Counted from the first letter of the stretch, positions 1-8,948 are shown. The stretch is 21,949 nt of DNA from Chitinophagaceae bacterium UBA3961 (GCA_002385265.1 DGDD01000207.1:1-21949), one strand, 5' to 3'. The notes: generated from the letters alone by a model not told the origin. A program made the numbers and translations.

Positions 1-71
1 TGAAATTATTTTCCGCAACCCAGCTAGAAATACCAACAGCCTAATTTAATTGAAACTAGAAGTTCGAAATT

Positions 72-2585
72 ATGAGTGGAGCAAAAAAGAAAGAGAGTTT
101 TTTTGAACAAGACGGAGGTGTTACAGGCCAGTATAAAAACTGGTTTCTTGATTATGCCTCTTATGTAATATTGGAGCGTGCAGTTCCTGCTGTTGAAGAT
201 GGATTGAAACCGGTTCAACGCCGAATTTTGCATGCGATGAAGGAAATGGACGATGGCCGTTTCAACAAAGTGGCCAATATTATTGGTCAAGCAATGCAAT
301 ACCACCCACATGGCGATGCAAGTATCGGTGATGCTTTGGTGAATTTAGGGCAGAAAGACCTTCTAATAGAAACTCAAGGTAACTGGGGGGATGTTCGCAC
401 CGGTATGGATGCTGCAGCGCCTCGTTACATTGAGGCTCGGTTGTCTAAATTTGCCCTTGAAGTTGCGTTTAATGCTAAAACCACTGAATGGCAATTAAGC
501 TACGATGGAAGAAAAAATGAACCGGTAACCTTACCGATGAAATTTCCTTTGCTACTAGCACAAGGTGCCGACGGTATTGCAGTAGGCTTATCCACAAAAC
601 TTCTCCCTCACAACTTTATCGAACTCATTGACGCATCAATCAAACATTTGCGAGGTAAACGATTTGAATTGTACCCCGACTTTCAAACAGGCGGGATGGC
701 CGATGTGAGTATGTACAACGACGGAAAGAGAGGCGGAAAAGTGAGAGTTAGAGCTAAAATTGAGGAACTTGATAAGAAGACCTTGGTGATTCGTGATGTT
801 CCTTACGGTGTTACCACCACGCAATTGATGGAGTCTATTGTAAAAGCAAATGACCAAGGTAAAATCAAGATCAAAAAAGTTACCGACTATACCGGCGCCG
901 ATATAGAAATTCATATTGAACTAGCTGCCGGCATTTCGCCTGATATCACCATTGATGCCCTTTACGCATTTACCGATTGCGAAGTAAGCATCTCTCCAAA
1001 TGCCTGTGTTATTGCAGATCAAAAACCTCAGTTTCTTGGCGTAAGCGATCTCTTGAGAATTTCAGTAGACAATACCAAAGATCTCCTTCAGAAAGAATTG
1101 GAGATCAAACTAGCCGAACTTAACGATAAATGGCATTACACTTCCTTGGAAAAAATATTCTTCGAAGAAAAGATTTATAAAGAACTCGAAAAGAAGCATG
1201 CAACCTGGGACAAAGTGTTAGAAGCTATTGCCGATGCTTTTGTTCCCTTCAGAAAGAAACTAAAAAGAGATATTACCCGAGAAGACATTGTAAAACTGAC
1301 GGAGAAGCCCGTTAGAAGAATTTATAAGCTTGATATCGACGAATTAAATGCCCAAATCAAAGGCTTGGAAGATGCCATCAAACAAGTAAAACATGATTTA
1401 GCAAACTTGGTCGATTTTGCCGTGGCTTATTATGAAAATTTGAAAGCCAAATACGGTAAAGGACGCGAGCGTAAAACAGAATTAAAAGCTTTTGAAGCCA
1501 TCCAAGCCAAACAAGTGGCCATTGCGAATGCAAAATTGTATGTGAATAGAGAAGACGGATTTGTTGGAACCGGCTTGAAGAAAGATGAATTTGTAGCAGA
1601 CTGCTCCGATTTAGACGATGTGATTGTATTTACCCGTCGCGGAATTATGAAAGTGGTAAAGGTGTCTGACAAAAGCTATATCGGAAAAGACATCATTCAC
1701 GTAGCCATTTTTCAGAAAAACGATGAACGCACTACTTACAACATGGTGTATTCAGATGGAAAGTCGGGCGTTAGCTTTGCGAAAAGATTCAATGTTACGG
1801 GAGTTACTCGCGACAAAGAATACGATCTTACAAAAGGAGAGGAAAAAAGCAAAGTGAACTATTTCTCAGTGAATCCAAATGGAGAAGCTGAAATTGTAAA
1901 AGTATTGCTGAGCCCAAATTGTACGGCTAGAAATAAGGAATTCGATTTTTATTTCGAAGAAATTGAGATCAAGGGAAGAACTTCCATTGGAAACCAGGTT
2001 ACTAAGTACCCGATCAAAAGTGTGAAATTCAAGGAAGCAGGTAAATCAACCTTGAGTGGCAAAAAATTATGGTTCGATGATCAGTTCGGAAGGTTGAATA
2101 CAGAAGCGAAAGGGGAGTACCTCGGGACCTTCGATCCGGAAGAACGGATCCTCGTTTTCTACAATGATGGGTACTATGAAATCATTGATCAAGAATTGAC
2201 ACAGAAAATTGATGCTGAAAAAGTAATTCTCATTGAAAAATTCGATCCCGATTGCATCGTTTCGGCCATCTACCTCGATAAGAAGAACTTGCAATACAAT
2301 GTAAAACGTTTCAAAATTGAAACCACTACATTAAAGAATAAATTCTTCTTTATCAAAGAGGGTGATGGAAATGTACTCGAAGCTGTAACAACGGATGCTG
2401 AGCCTATTTTAGGTGTTCAGCAAGGCAGAGGCGACCAAGTTCGCAAATCGAAATTCAAGATTGATAAAGTAGTTGAAATCATGGGTTGGAAGGCTGTAGG
2501 AGCGAAACTGTTGGATTACAGTAAATCGGTTCAAATGAATTGGGAACAAAAAAGCAAAAAACCTGACATGCCCGAGTTATTCTAA
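72..2585 (+). CDS. parC: DNA topoisomerase IV subunit A
   Basis: Type IIA topoisomerase breakage-reunion subunit, which with ParE decatenates chromosomes. The 837-residue protein begins with the family core: DYASYVILERAVPAVEDGLKPVQRRIL (residues 27-53, given here only as the landmark), then HPHGDASIGDAL (78-89) and the active-site segment APRYIEARLS, whose Tyr119 should be the DNA-linked catalytic tyrosine. A lysine-rich helical stretch around 425-455 is consistent with the coiled-coil tower, and the last ~300 residues are beta-rich like a degenerate pinwheel domain. I prefer ParC to GyrA because the C-terminal part lacks an obvious repeated GyrA-box pattern and the length fits Bacteroidota ParC. 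The position equivalent to E. coli GyrA Ser83 is Ala83. No parE is visible; it could lie to the left of the window. The gene stops one base before the stop codon of the convergent neighbour. Confidence 0.93.
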   Translation: MSGAKKKESFFEQDGGVTGQYKNWFLDYASYVILERAVPAVEDGLKPVQRRILHAMKEMDDGRFNKVANIIGQAMQYHPHGDASIGDALVNLGQKDLLIETQGNWGDVRTGMDAAAPRYIEARLSKFALEVAFNAKTTEWQLSYDGRKNEPVTLPMKFPLLLAQGADGIAVGLSTKLLPHNFIELIDASIKHLRGKRFELYPDFQTGGMADVSMYNDGKRGGKVRVRAKIEELDKKTLVIRDVPYGVTTTQLMESIVKANDQGKIKIKKVTDYTGADIEIHIELAAGISPDITIDALYAFTDCEVSISPNACVIADQKPQFLGVSDLLRISVDNTKDLLQKELEIKLAELNDKWHYTSLEKIFFEEKIYKELEKKHATWDKVLEAIADAFVPFRKKLKRDITREDIVKLTEKPVRRIYKLDIDELNAQIKGLEDAIKQVKHDLANLVDFAVAYYENLKAKYGKGRERKTELKAFEAIQAKQVAIANAKLYVNREDGFVGTGLKKDEFVADCSDLDDVIVFTRRGIMKVVKVSDKSYIGKDIIHVAIFQKNDERTTYNMVYSDGKSGVSFAKRFNVTGVTRDKEYDLTKGEEKSKVNYFSVNPNGEAEIVKVLLSPNCTARNKEFDFYFEEIEIKGRTSIGNQVTKYPIKSVKFKEAGKSTLSGKKLWFDDQFGRLNTEAKGEYLGTFDPEERILVFYNDGYYEIIDQELTQKIDAEKVILIEKFDPDCIVSAIYLDKKNLQYNVKRFKIETTTLKNKFFFIKEGDGNVLEAVTTDAEPILGVQQGRGDQVRKSKFKIDKVVEIMGWKAVGAKLLDYSKSVQMNWEQKSKKPDMPELF

Positions 2586-2586
2586 C

Positions 2587-3567
2587 TTATTTTCTTAAAG
2601 CCGGTGAAATCGTTTCCCGGCTTATTTTTTTTCTAATTCTTACTACAGCATTCTGCGACAGGTTGCTCGAAAGAAATTCTTCATAGCGTAACGAGCCATC
2701 CGTAATAATCATCAATGCAGTATTGGGCGGATTAGTGCCTAAATTCTCCGCCATCATCGTGATCTCTTGTACCGGATGACGATCGTCGAAAACAAGGTAA
2801 AGATTCAATGCGCGGGTTGAAATCTCTCTTTTGATCAAAACCGGTTGTTGGTTTACGAATACTGTAATGCTATCACCATCAATATCTCCGTTATCATAAA
2901 AGCTAATTTTTACGGAATCGCCATACACCTCAATTTCTCTGCTGTAGATATTAGTTCTAGAACGCACGTTCGAGATCAAAGCTCTTATTTCGTCCGACTG
3001 ATCTGGTTTTTTTAGAGGTACTGCTGATGTTTCTGAAGGTGTAGGCGTCGCATTCACAACGGTTTCCTCATCTTGAGGCTTCCATATTTTCTTAATCGAA
3101 CTCGCCCATTCGGCTTCCGGCTCGCGGCTTTCGTCGGTATTCAAAGTCAGTTTCACTTTAAGTTCAGGACAAGTGTATTTATAGCGCGCATCACTAACAA
3201 AATAGCCTCTTATTAAACTATTAACCTGTGAAACCATCAAGGTGCCTACGAACCGCATAGCGCATTCACCGGCGGCTGAACTGGTAGAAGAATAGTGAAG
3301 CACGGGGAATTCATCTAATTGAATTTGGCGGGTAGTTTTGTCGTATTCCCCTCTAATGAAGAAACTTTGATACGTGTCTTTGAAATAATAACCCAGGGTT
3401 CCGGTAACAGACTCGCCTCTTTGCACCAAATGCATTTCCACCAAGTAGTTGCTGATGGAATTGCCGGAATTTACTTCGGCTTTCCCATACCAAGCTCCTT
3501 GGAGACTCTGGGCTGAAATAGGGCAGGCCCACAGGGACAATAGGATTAAGTATACAACACGCTTCAT
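2587..3567 (-). CDS. Secreted two-domain protein of unknown function
   Basis: 326 residues starting with a clear type I signal peptide (MKRVVYLILLSLWACPISA, cleavage likely after residue 19), so it is exported. Residues about 20-150 form a beta-rich domain that begins LQGAWYGKAEV and has alternating strands, reminiscent of small lipocalin-like barrels. A Thr/Pro/Ser-rich linker (about 160-195) joins it to a second beta-rich domain (about 200-326) with YDNGDIDGDSITVFVN and AENLGTNPPNTALMI. This second part resembles a C-terminal domain I associate with Bacteroidota secreted proteins, but I cannot name it. The Asp-rich DNGDIDGD could bind a metal. The gene is convergent with parC (1-bp gap) and lies 192 bp downstream of smpB on the same strand. 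No function can be assigned from context. Confidence 0.75.
   Translation of the reverse strand: MKRVVYLILLSLWACPISAQSLQGAWYGKAEVNSGNSISNYLVEMHLVQRGESVTGTLGYYFKDTYQSFFIRGEYDKTTRQIQLDEFPVLHYSSTSSAAGECAMRFVGTLMVSQVNSLIRGYFVSDARYKYTCPELKVKLTLNTDESREPEAEWASSIKKIWKPQDEETVVNATPTPSETSAVPLKKPDQSDEIRALISNVRSRTNIYSREIEVYGDSVKISFYDNGDIDGDSITVFVNQQPVLIKREISTRALNLYLVFDDRHPVQEITMMAENLGTNPPNTALMIITDGSLRYEEFLSSNLSQNAVVRIRKKISRETISPALRK
2598..2632 (+). terminator. Rho-independent terminator of parC, inside the convergent gene
   Basis: The arms AAGCCGG (2598-2604) and CCGGCTT (2617-2623) pair. GAAA (2606-2609) pairs with TTTC (2613-2616) inside, with one bulged T and a 3-base loop. Eight T follow at 2625-2632. 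The T-tract is only on the plus-strand side, so it serves parC. It lies entirely within the last codons of the minus-strand gene 2587-3567. Confidence 0.85.
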
Positions 3568-3759
3568 CTAGACCAAGGTAGAGAAAAAATCAGGCCATGA
3601 AGCAGCCCAGCAAAGCGTTTCGTCGAATTCTTTTTGTGGGAATTTATAAATAATTCATAACCAATTGTAAACAAAAACCCTTAGTGGAAAATAGGGGAGA
3701 ATTGTTAATAAAATTGCGGAAACTACGATAGTAAAAGGAGCTTTTAACTTATGGAGTTT

Positions 3760-4194
3760 TTACTTCAAAAAGCGCTTCATTTCTCGCTCTGCGTCTTTTT
3801 TCTTGATGGTTTCACGTTTGTCGTAGTCTTTCTTTCCTCTTGCCAAGCCAATACTCATTTTGGCGAGTCCTTTTTCATTGAAGTAAATCTTAACCGGAAC
3901 AATAGTAAACCCTTTTTCTTTCATTTTGGCTTGCAATTTCCGGAGTTCTTTTTTGGTAAGAAGGAGCTTGCGATCATGAACTGCAATGTGATTATTGGTA
4001 GTGCCAAAACGATATTCAGCGATATGAAGATTTCGAACCCAGAGTTCGTCTTTGAAGAATAAGCAAAAACTGTCGGCAAAGTTCACTTTTCCTTCCCGAA
4101 TCGATTTTACCTCAGTACCAACCAGTACCATTCCCGCCTCAAACGTGTCATCAATGAAATAGTCATGATACACGGATCTATTTTGTATTGCCAT
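3760..4194 (-). CDS. smpB: SsrA-binding protein SmpB
   Basis: Partner of tmRNA in trans-translation. It carries alanyl-tmRNA to stalled ribosomes and mimics the missing codon-anticodon pair. The 144 residues match the usual family length and cover the whole fold: N-terminal NRSVYHDYFIDDTFEAGMVL, then GTEVKSIREGKVNFADSF, HIAEYRFG, the basic KLLLTKKELRKL segment, IVPVKIYFNEKGLAKMSIGLARGKKDYDKRE (residues about 99-129, landmark only) and a Lys/Arg-rich tail expected to enter the mRNA channel. It is the last gene of the accD operon, with a 17-bp gap after the preceding gene. No tmRNA gene is visible in this window. Confidence 0.96.
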   Translation of the reverse strand: MAIQNRSVYHDYFIDDTFEAGMVLVGTEVKSIREGKVNFADSFCLFFKDELWVRNLHIAEYRFGTTNNHIAVHDRKLLLTKKELRKLQAKMKEKGFTIVPVKIYFNEKGLAKMSIGLARGKKDYDKRETIKKKDAEREMKRFLK

Positions 4195-4211
4195 AATTGA
4201 AGGCTACAAAG

Positions 4212-4556
4212 TTAAGGACATTGGCGGAAGTATAGCTTATGTCCATATCTGGTATCCCAATTACTGCTCGAGCTATCTACGATAAGAATCTTCAGGTTCG
4301 TTACTTTACAGCTATCTCTGTAAATTTGGCAGATGGTGTCCATGTTTTGAGCCCAAGCACTGTCTACGTTTGTTTTGATTACCAATGTATCATTGAAGTA
4401 CGACATAACGAATGCTTGCAATTCGGGCTTTGACCACAAGAATTGCTCGGTTCTATTGAAACACAAAGGAAAAGGCATCTCTTTCTCGATGGAGGTAGCT
4501 ACATTCATCCAATAGAAAACACCTAGAATAACTGCGATTACTAAGATTCTTTTCAT
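4212..4556 (-). CDS. Small membrane-anchored or exported protein, unknown function
   Basis: 114 residues. An N-terminal hydrophobic segment (MKRILVIAVILGVFYWM, residues 1-17) can act as a signal anchor or uncleaved signal peptide. The remaining ~95 residues should be periplasmic. They contain four cysteines (in PLCFN, TICQI, DSCKV, RQCP) that could form disulphides. I do not recognise a family. Its ATG overlaps the TGA of the VanZ-like gene upstream (ATGA, 4553-4556), the hallmark of translational coupling, and smpB follows after 17 bp. Reality as a gene rests mainly on this operon packing and on the plausible signal segment. Confidence 0.7.
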   Translation of the reverse strand: MKRILVIAVILGVFYWMNVATSIEKEMPFPLCFNRTEQFLWSKPELQAFVMSYFNDTLVIKTNVDSAWAQNMDTICQIYRDSCKVTNLKILIVDSSSSNWDTRYGHKLYFRQCP

Positions 4557-4948
4557 TGACCCTCTCTTTTCTTAAGTACTAGAAATGCAAGGAAGGCTGA
4601 AATTACCATGTAGATTAAATCACCCAGATCAATAAGGCCAATTTCATAATTTCCTTGAGCGAATTCGATAAAAGACAGAAGAAACGTACTAATAGCTGCT
4701 GATTCCCAAGGTTTATTTTTCCCAAAATAGCACAAGGAATAGGTCAGAGAATACGCCCAGCACATATCCGTGAAATGATAAAGAATCCAGTAACGACCCC
4801 AAAAAGGAGGCAATTCCATCCAGCGATGCTTGATGCCTAATAGCGTATGCAATCGGGTAACGGGCACGCGAAACAGCACGTAAATAAGAACTCCCGCTAG
4901 AAGCGGGAGCAAAATATGAAGCCAGTTTATCAGTTTCGTTTTGTTCAT
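4553..4948 (-). CDS. VanZ-like integral membrane protein
   Basis: 131 residues with about four hydrophobic segments (roughly 10-27, 52-72, 84-97 and 107-125). The pattern FIEFAQGNYEIGLIDLGDLIYMV resembles the conserved VanZ-family layout, where an acidic residue and Gln in one helix precede a short loop with D.xD and the last helix. VanZ-like proteins are named after a teicoplanin-resistance protein, but most have no known role, and none should be inferred here. The ATG shares one base with the TAA of accD (TAATG), and its own stop overlaps the next gene by 4 bp, so it is very likely co-translated within the accD operon. Confidence 0.75.
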   Translation of the reverse strand: MNKTKLINWLHILLPLLAGVLIYVLFRVPVTRLHTLLGIKHRWMELPPFWGRYWILYHFTDMCWAYSLTYSLCYFGKNKPWESAAISTFLLSFIEFAQGNYEIGLIDLGDLIYMVISAFLAFLVLKKREGQ

Positions 4949-5859
4949 TAGTTTTTAAATAATGAGAAAACGGTTGCAAGTTTGTCTTTTAATTCTTTGC
5001 GTTGTACAATGAAATCCAAAAAGCCATGCTCTAACAAAAACTCACTTCTTTGGAATCCTTCCGGAAGATCTTTTTTAATGGTTTCCTTGATAACGCGTGG
5101 GCCTGCAAATCCAATCAACGCGCCGGGCTCAGCAATATTCAAGTCACCCAGCATTCCAAAAGAAGCCGAGATACCACCAAAAGACGGATCTGTTAAGAAA
5201 GAGATATAAGGAATCTTGGCGTCGGATAATTGAGACAGTTTTCCCGACACTTTTGCCAGCTGCATCAATGAGAAGGCACTTTCCATCATCCGCGCACCAC
5301 CCGATTTACAAATGATCATAAGTGGAGCTTTTATTTGGATAGAAAGATCCACAGCTCGTGCAATTCTTTCACCCATTACGCTTCCCAAGGAACCTCCGAT
5401 GAACTCGAAATCCATACAAGCCACCACTAGGTCTTCACCTTTCACCTTTCCCTTACCCACTCGGATAGAATCGGTAATATCCGTTTTCTTCCAAGTTTCC
5501 TCTAATCGTTTCTGGTACGATTTCAAATCGGTAAAACCTAAGAAGTCTTTTGCTCGAATTTCCTCAAACAACACTTCGTATTGACTGTCGTCGAATAATA
5601 TTTCGAAATACTCGGAACTTCCGATTCTATGATGGTAATTACATTTCGGACAAACGAATAATTGCTCGCGCAAGTCGTTTACGGTACAAATGTAGCCGCA
5701 CTCGGGGCATTTGCTCCAAAGTCCTTCGGGTGTTTCTTTTTTCTCGGCAGTGCTGGTTAAGATACCTTTTTTGATACGCTTGAACCAACTGTTCTTGGTT
5801 TCTTCCGATTTACCATCTTCTCCTGCCAAATTTGCTTCAAAATCCTCTTCGTGTCTCAT
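4948..5859 (-). CDS. accD: Acetyl-CoA carboxylase carboxyltransferase subunit beta
   Basis: With AccA it transfers the carboxyl group from carboxy-biotin on BCCP to acetyl-CoA, making malonyl-CoA, the committed step of fatty-acid synthesis in the cytoplasm. The 303 residues include the four-cysteine zinc finger typical of AccD (Cys51, Cys54, Cys70, Cys73 in KCPECGY and CPKCNYH). The crotonase-type core carries GGSLGSVMGERI, KSGGARMMESAF and TDPSFGGISASFGMLGD. Conserved AccD homology starts near SWFKRIKKG (residue 24). The ~22-residue acidic N-terminal extension is unusual, but no in-frame ATG lies closer, so the start at 5859 is kept. It is the first gene of a four-gene minus-strand operon and is divergent from sdhC. 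Confidence 0.96.
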   Translation of the reverse strand: MRHEEDFEANLAGEDGKSEETKNSWFKRIKKGILTSTAEKKETPEGLWSKCPECGYICTVNDLREQLFVCPKCNYHHRIGSSEYFEILFDDSQYEVLFEEIRAKDFLGFTDLKSYQKRLEETWKKTDITDSIRVGKGKVKGEDLVVACMDFEFIGGSLGSVMGERIARAVDLSIQIKAPLMIICKSGGARMMESAFSLMQLAKVSGKLSQLSDAKIPYISFLTDPSFGGISASFGMLGDLNIAEPGALIGFAGPRVIKETIKKDLPEGFQRSEFLLEHGFLDFIVQRKELKDKLATVFSLFKN

Positions 5860-5878
5860 GCGGTTGAGATTTGGGGAG

Positions 5879-5909
5879 CTAAGATACGCATTTTACAATA
5901 AGTGAGCAC
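5879..5909 (-). promoter_or_regulatory. Candidate accD operon promoter
   Basis: On the minus strand TATCTTAG (5879-5886) matches the Bacteroidota -7 consensus TAnnTTTG at all fixed positions but one. GTG (5907-5909), 20 bp upstream, is one base from the -33 TTG. It would give a leader of roughly 10-15 nt before the accD ATG. Weak to moderate evidence, not tested. Confidence 0.35.
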
Positions 5910-5950
5910 GATTATGGTGGGAAGCTTGTGAAATATAAAGTTTCAATTCA

Positions 5951-5983
5951 TCTGTGATTTTTCGCTGGCCTACCTTAATTTTG
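5951..5983 (+). promoter_or_regulatory. Candidate sdhCAB promoter
   Basis: TAATTTTG (5976-5983) is an exact match to the Bacteroidota -7 element TAnnTTTG. TCTG (5951-5954), 21 bp upstream, differs from the -33 TTTG by one base. The 5' leader would be about 140 nt. A second, poorer candidate nearer the gene is TTTG (6063-6066) with TACCTTG (6083-6089), spaced 16 bp. Confidence 0.45.
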
Positions 5984-6131
5984 TGGAAATTTTAAAGTTT
6001 TTGATAACTAATTCGCAAGGAAACTGTTATAAAAGCGTTCTTAAGCAATTGTTATCAGAAAATTTGTTGACAAAGAGACGATTACCTTGCATTCTACAGG
6101 TACTCACTCAGAAAAACATAAAGCTTTTCAA

Positions 6132-6818
6132 ATGAAATGGTCTGAAGTATTCAATTCGTCCGTAGGTAAGAAGCTCGTAATGGCGCTCACCGGTCTTTTC
6201 CTCATCAGTTTCTTGATTGTTCACGCCGGAATCAATGCCTGTATTTGGGCAATGGATGGCGGTGAAATGTTCAACAAAGCAGCTCATTTTATGGGAGCTA
6301 CCGTTGTTATCAGAATTATGGAAATCGGACTCTTCATTGGATTCCTGATCCATATTTTCCAAGGATTGTCTTTGGAACTACAAAACCGTGCTAAACGAAA
6401 AGTTGGCTACGCAGTTGAATTAGGAAACAAAGGAAGCAAGTGGTACAGCCGCAGCATGGGTCTTTTAGGCACCATTTTATTAATTTTCTTGATCATTCAC
6501 TGGAAACATTTTTGGATCCCCAGTCGTTTTACTGGTGTAGAAGAAGTGACTTTATCAAACGGAGTTACTACACACAACATGTTCGCTTTGATGCAGTCTA
6601 CATTCAGTGAGTTGTGGGTGGTTGTAGTATATGTATTGGCTTGCGTTTCTTTGTGCTGGCACCTTATTCACGGATTTCAAAGTGCGTTTAGAACAATGGG
6701 TGTTCACAACGATCGCTTCCTTTCTTTGTTAAACTCGGTAGGTATTGGCTACTCGGTGATCATTTCATTGGCCTTCGCCATGATGCCGGTAACCATGTAC
6801 TTGGGTTGGGTTAGTTAA
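6132..6818 (+). CDS. sdhC: Succinate dehydrogenase/fumarate reductase cytochrome b subunit
   Basis: Membrane anchor of complex II, of the single-subunit b558 type with five helices (roughly residues 14-35, 57-80, 108-128, 160-182 and 205-225). It passes electrons between SdhB and menaquinone. Histidines positioned to ligate two hemes, as in diheme fumarate reductases, are His31 (LIVHAG), His74 (FLIHIF), His123 (LIIHWKHFW) and His177/His180 (CWHLIHGF). I start at ATG 6132 (228 residues, MKWSEVFNSSVGKK), which places the first helix as in relatives. The frame is open upstream to a TTG at 6087, but that TTG lies in a promoter-like TACCTTG. It is followed after 123 bp by sdhA. No separate sdhD is present, as expected for this type. 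Confidence 0.93.
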   Translation: MKWSEVFNSSVGKKLVMALTGLFLISFLIVHAGINACIWAMDGGEMFNKAAHFMGATVVIRIMEIGLFIGFLIHIFQGLSLELQNRAKRKVGYAVELGNKGSKWYSRSMGLLGTILLIFLIIHWKHFWIPSRFTGVEEVTLSNGVTTHNMFALMQSTFSELWVVVVYVLACVSLCWHLIHGFQSAFRTMGVHNDRFLSLLNSVGIGYSVIISLAFAMMPVTMYLGWVS

Positions 6819-6941
6819 GATTGAGTAATGAGCACCGCTGCTAGAGCAGCCAAACTTTAACAATAGTTCTCTTATTACAAACAATTATCTAAGTTGGCGT
6901 CTGTTAAAAAGATCCACTTAATCATAAACCATCATTGAATT

Positions 6942-8918
6942 ATGCTTAATTCAAAAATTCCAGCAGGTCCCCTCGAACAAAAATGGGTCGATTACAAAGG
7001 TCATTGTAAACTCGTTAACCCTGCAAACAAGCGTAAATTGGAAGTGATTGTTGTAGGCACCGGTTTGGCCGGAGCATCTGCAGCTGCATCACTCGGTGAA
7101 CTAGGATATCGTGTGAAAGCTTTTTGCTTCCAAGATAGCCCTCGTCGTGCTCACAGTATCGCTGCACAAGGTGGTATCAACGCCGCTAAGAACTATCAAA
7201 ACGATGGTGATAGCGTGTTCCGCCTGTTCTATGATACCATTAAAGGAGGCGATTACCGCGCTCGTGAAGCAAACGTACACCGTTTAGCAGAAGTGAGTGT
7301 GAACATCATCGACCAATGCGTGGCTCAAGGAGTTCCCTTTGCACGTGAATATGGTGGTTTGTTGAACAACCGTTCTTTCGGCGGTACTCAAGTTAAACGT
7401 ACTTTCTACGCTGCAGGTCAAACAGGCCAGCAGCTACTAATAGGTGCCTACCAAGCTTTAGAGCGCCAGGTAGCACTGGGTAACGTGAAAATGTATACGC
7501 GTCATGAAATGCTTGAAATTGTTAAGATTGATGGCAAAGCACGCGGAATTATTGCACGCGACTTGGTATCTGGTAAACTAGAGCGCCATTTTGGTCATGC
7601 TGTATTGCTTTGTACCGGCGGATACGGAAACGTTTTCTACCTCAGTACAAACGCCATGGGTAGCAACGTTACAGCAGCTTGGAAAGCACACAAACAAGGA
7701 GCTTTCTTTGGCAACCCTTGCTTTACTCAAATTCACCCAACTTGTATTCCTGTTTCCGGCGATCACCAATCTAAATTGACCTTGATGTCTGAGTCGCTTC
7801 GTAACGACGGACGTATCTGGGTTCCTAAAAAGAAAGATGATAACCGCAAACCAAACGATATTCCTGAAGAAGAAAGAGATTATTACCTCGAACGTCGTTA
7901 TCCGGCTTTCGGTAACCTCGTTCCTCGCGACGTGGCCTCTCGTGCTGCAAAAGAGCGTTGTGATGCAGGTTATGGTGTAGGTACCACAAAACAAGCCGTA
8001 TACTTGGATTTCCGTTCTAACCTGATCAACAAATACGGTAGAGCGGAAGCAAACAAGCGCGGTATCGAAAATCCCGATGAAGCTACATTGGTGGCCTTGG
8101 GTAAAGAAGTTGTAAAAGAAGAGTACGGTAACCTTTTCGATATGTACGAAAAGATCACCGGCGAAAACCCATATGAAGTGCCAATGCGCATTTATCCGGC
8201 CGTACACTATACTATGGGTGGATTGTGGGTTGACTACGAACTAATGACAACAGTGAAAGGATTGTATGCATTAGGTGAAGCAAATTTCAGTGATCACGGA
8301 GCAAACCGTTTAGGAGCTTCTGCACTGATGCAAGGTTTAGCAGATGGCTATTTCGTAATTCCTTATACCATTGGTAACTACCTCGCCGATGAAATTGCAG
8401 TAAAACCAATTTCTACAGATCATGAAGCCTTCGTTGCTGCTGAAAAAGAAGTGAACGAGCGCATCAATACTTTAATGAATATCAAAGGATCACAAACTGT
8501 AGAAAGCTTCCACAAACGCTTGGGTAAAATTATGTGGGAGAAATGCGGTATGGCTCGCAATGAACAAGGATTGAAAGAAGCCATTGCTGAAATTCAAGCT
8601 TTGAAGAAGGAATTCTGGAGCGATGTGAGAATCCCAGGAGACATCAACGAATACAACCCTGAATTGGATAAAGCCGGTCGTGTTGCCGATTTCATCGAAT
8701 TGGGTGAATTGATGTGCTTAGATGCTTTGAATAGAAACGAAAGCTGTGGTGGACACTTCCGCGAGGAAAGTCAAACTGAAGAGGGCGAAGCAAAACGTGA
8801 TGATGCAAATTATTCTTATGTGGCTGCTTGGGAATTCAAAGGCAACCATGAATGGAACTTGCATAAGGAAGAGTTGAGTTTTGAAGTAGCGAAGCCGAGT
8901 CAGAGAAGCTATAAATAA
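6942..8918 (+). CDS. sdhA: Succinate dehydrogenase/fumarate reductase flavoprotein subunit
   Basis: Catalytic subunit that interconverts succinate and fumarate. The 658 residues have the FAD-binding [10 protein letters not shown] (39-48) and the [12 protein letters not shown] segment whose His71 should carry the covalent FAD. The substrate and active-site landmarks are [42 protein letters not shown] and [18 protein letters not shown]. The long substrate-domain insert after HPTCIPVSG is typical of the Bacteroidota/epsilonproteobacterial b558-linked group. The protein is complete with no frameshift. The TAA stop falls in an AT-rich direct repeat, and sdhB follows after 149 bp. The direction of reaction in vivo cannot be decided from sequence. 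Confidence 0.97.
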   Translation: MLNSKIPAGPLEQKWVDYKGHCKLVNPANKRKLEVIVVGTGLAGASAAASLGELGYRVKAFCFQDSPRRAHSIAAQGGINAAKNYQNDGDSVFRLFYDTIKGGDYRAREANVHRLAEVSVNIIDQCVAQGVPFAREYGGLLNNRSFGGTQVKRTFYAAGQTGQQLLIGAYQALERQVALGNVKMYTRHEMLEIVKIDGKARGIIARDLVSGKLERHFGHAVLLCTGGYGNVFYLSTNAMGSNVTAAWKAHKQGAFFGNPCFTQIHPTCIPVSGDHQSKLTLMSESLRNDGRIWVPKKKDDNRKPNDIPEEERDYYLERRYPAFGNLVPRDVASRAAKERCDAGYGVGTTKQAVYLDFRSNLINKYGRAEANKRGIENPDEATLVALGKEVVKEEYGNLFDMYEKITGENPYEVPMRIYPAVHYTMGGLWVDYELMTTVKGLYALGEANFSDHGANRLGASALMQGLADGYFVIPYTIGNYLADEIAVKPISTDHEAFVAAEKEVNERINTLMNIKGSQTVESFHKRLGKIMWEKCGMARNEQGLKEAIAEIQALKKEFWSDVRIPGDINEYNPELDKAGRVADFIELGELMCLDALNRNESCGGHFREESQTEEGEAKRDDANYSYVAAWEFKGNHEWNLHKEELSFEVAKPSQRSYK

Positions 8919-8948
8919 TTAATAATTAAAAATTGATAATTAATAATT
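8915..8948. repeat. AT-rich direct repeat between sdhA and sdhB
   Basis: The 13-mer ATAATTAATAATT occurs at 8915-8927 and again at 8936-8948, a 21-bp period. The first copy contains the sdhA stop codon (TAA, 8916-8918). The rest of the 149-bp spacer holds no ORF or terminator. Similar AT-rich spacers are common in Bacteroidota, so it may simply be low-complexity slippage. Confidence 0.6.

Noticed and set aside
3670..3696. Terminator for smpB on the minus strand (CCCT/AGGG followed by TTTTTGTTT)
   Set aside because: Only four uninterrupted base pairs support the stem. The T-tract is good but the hairpin is too weak to call.
6087..6131. TTG start extending SdhC by 15 residues
   Set aside because: The TTG lies within a promoter-like TACCTTG, the extra residues look non-homologous, and the ATG at 6132 gives the expected N terminus.
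6837..6850. Small hairpin GCTGC-TAGA-GCAGC between sdhC and sdhA
   Set aside because: A 5-bp stem without a T-tract or any conserved feature is expected by chance. It could be a processing site, but there is no support.
7578..8207. 209-residue ORF antisense to sdhA
   Set aside because: It is a shadow of the strongly conserved sdhA frame, with no signal, domain or promoter of its own.
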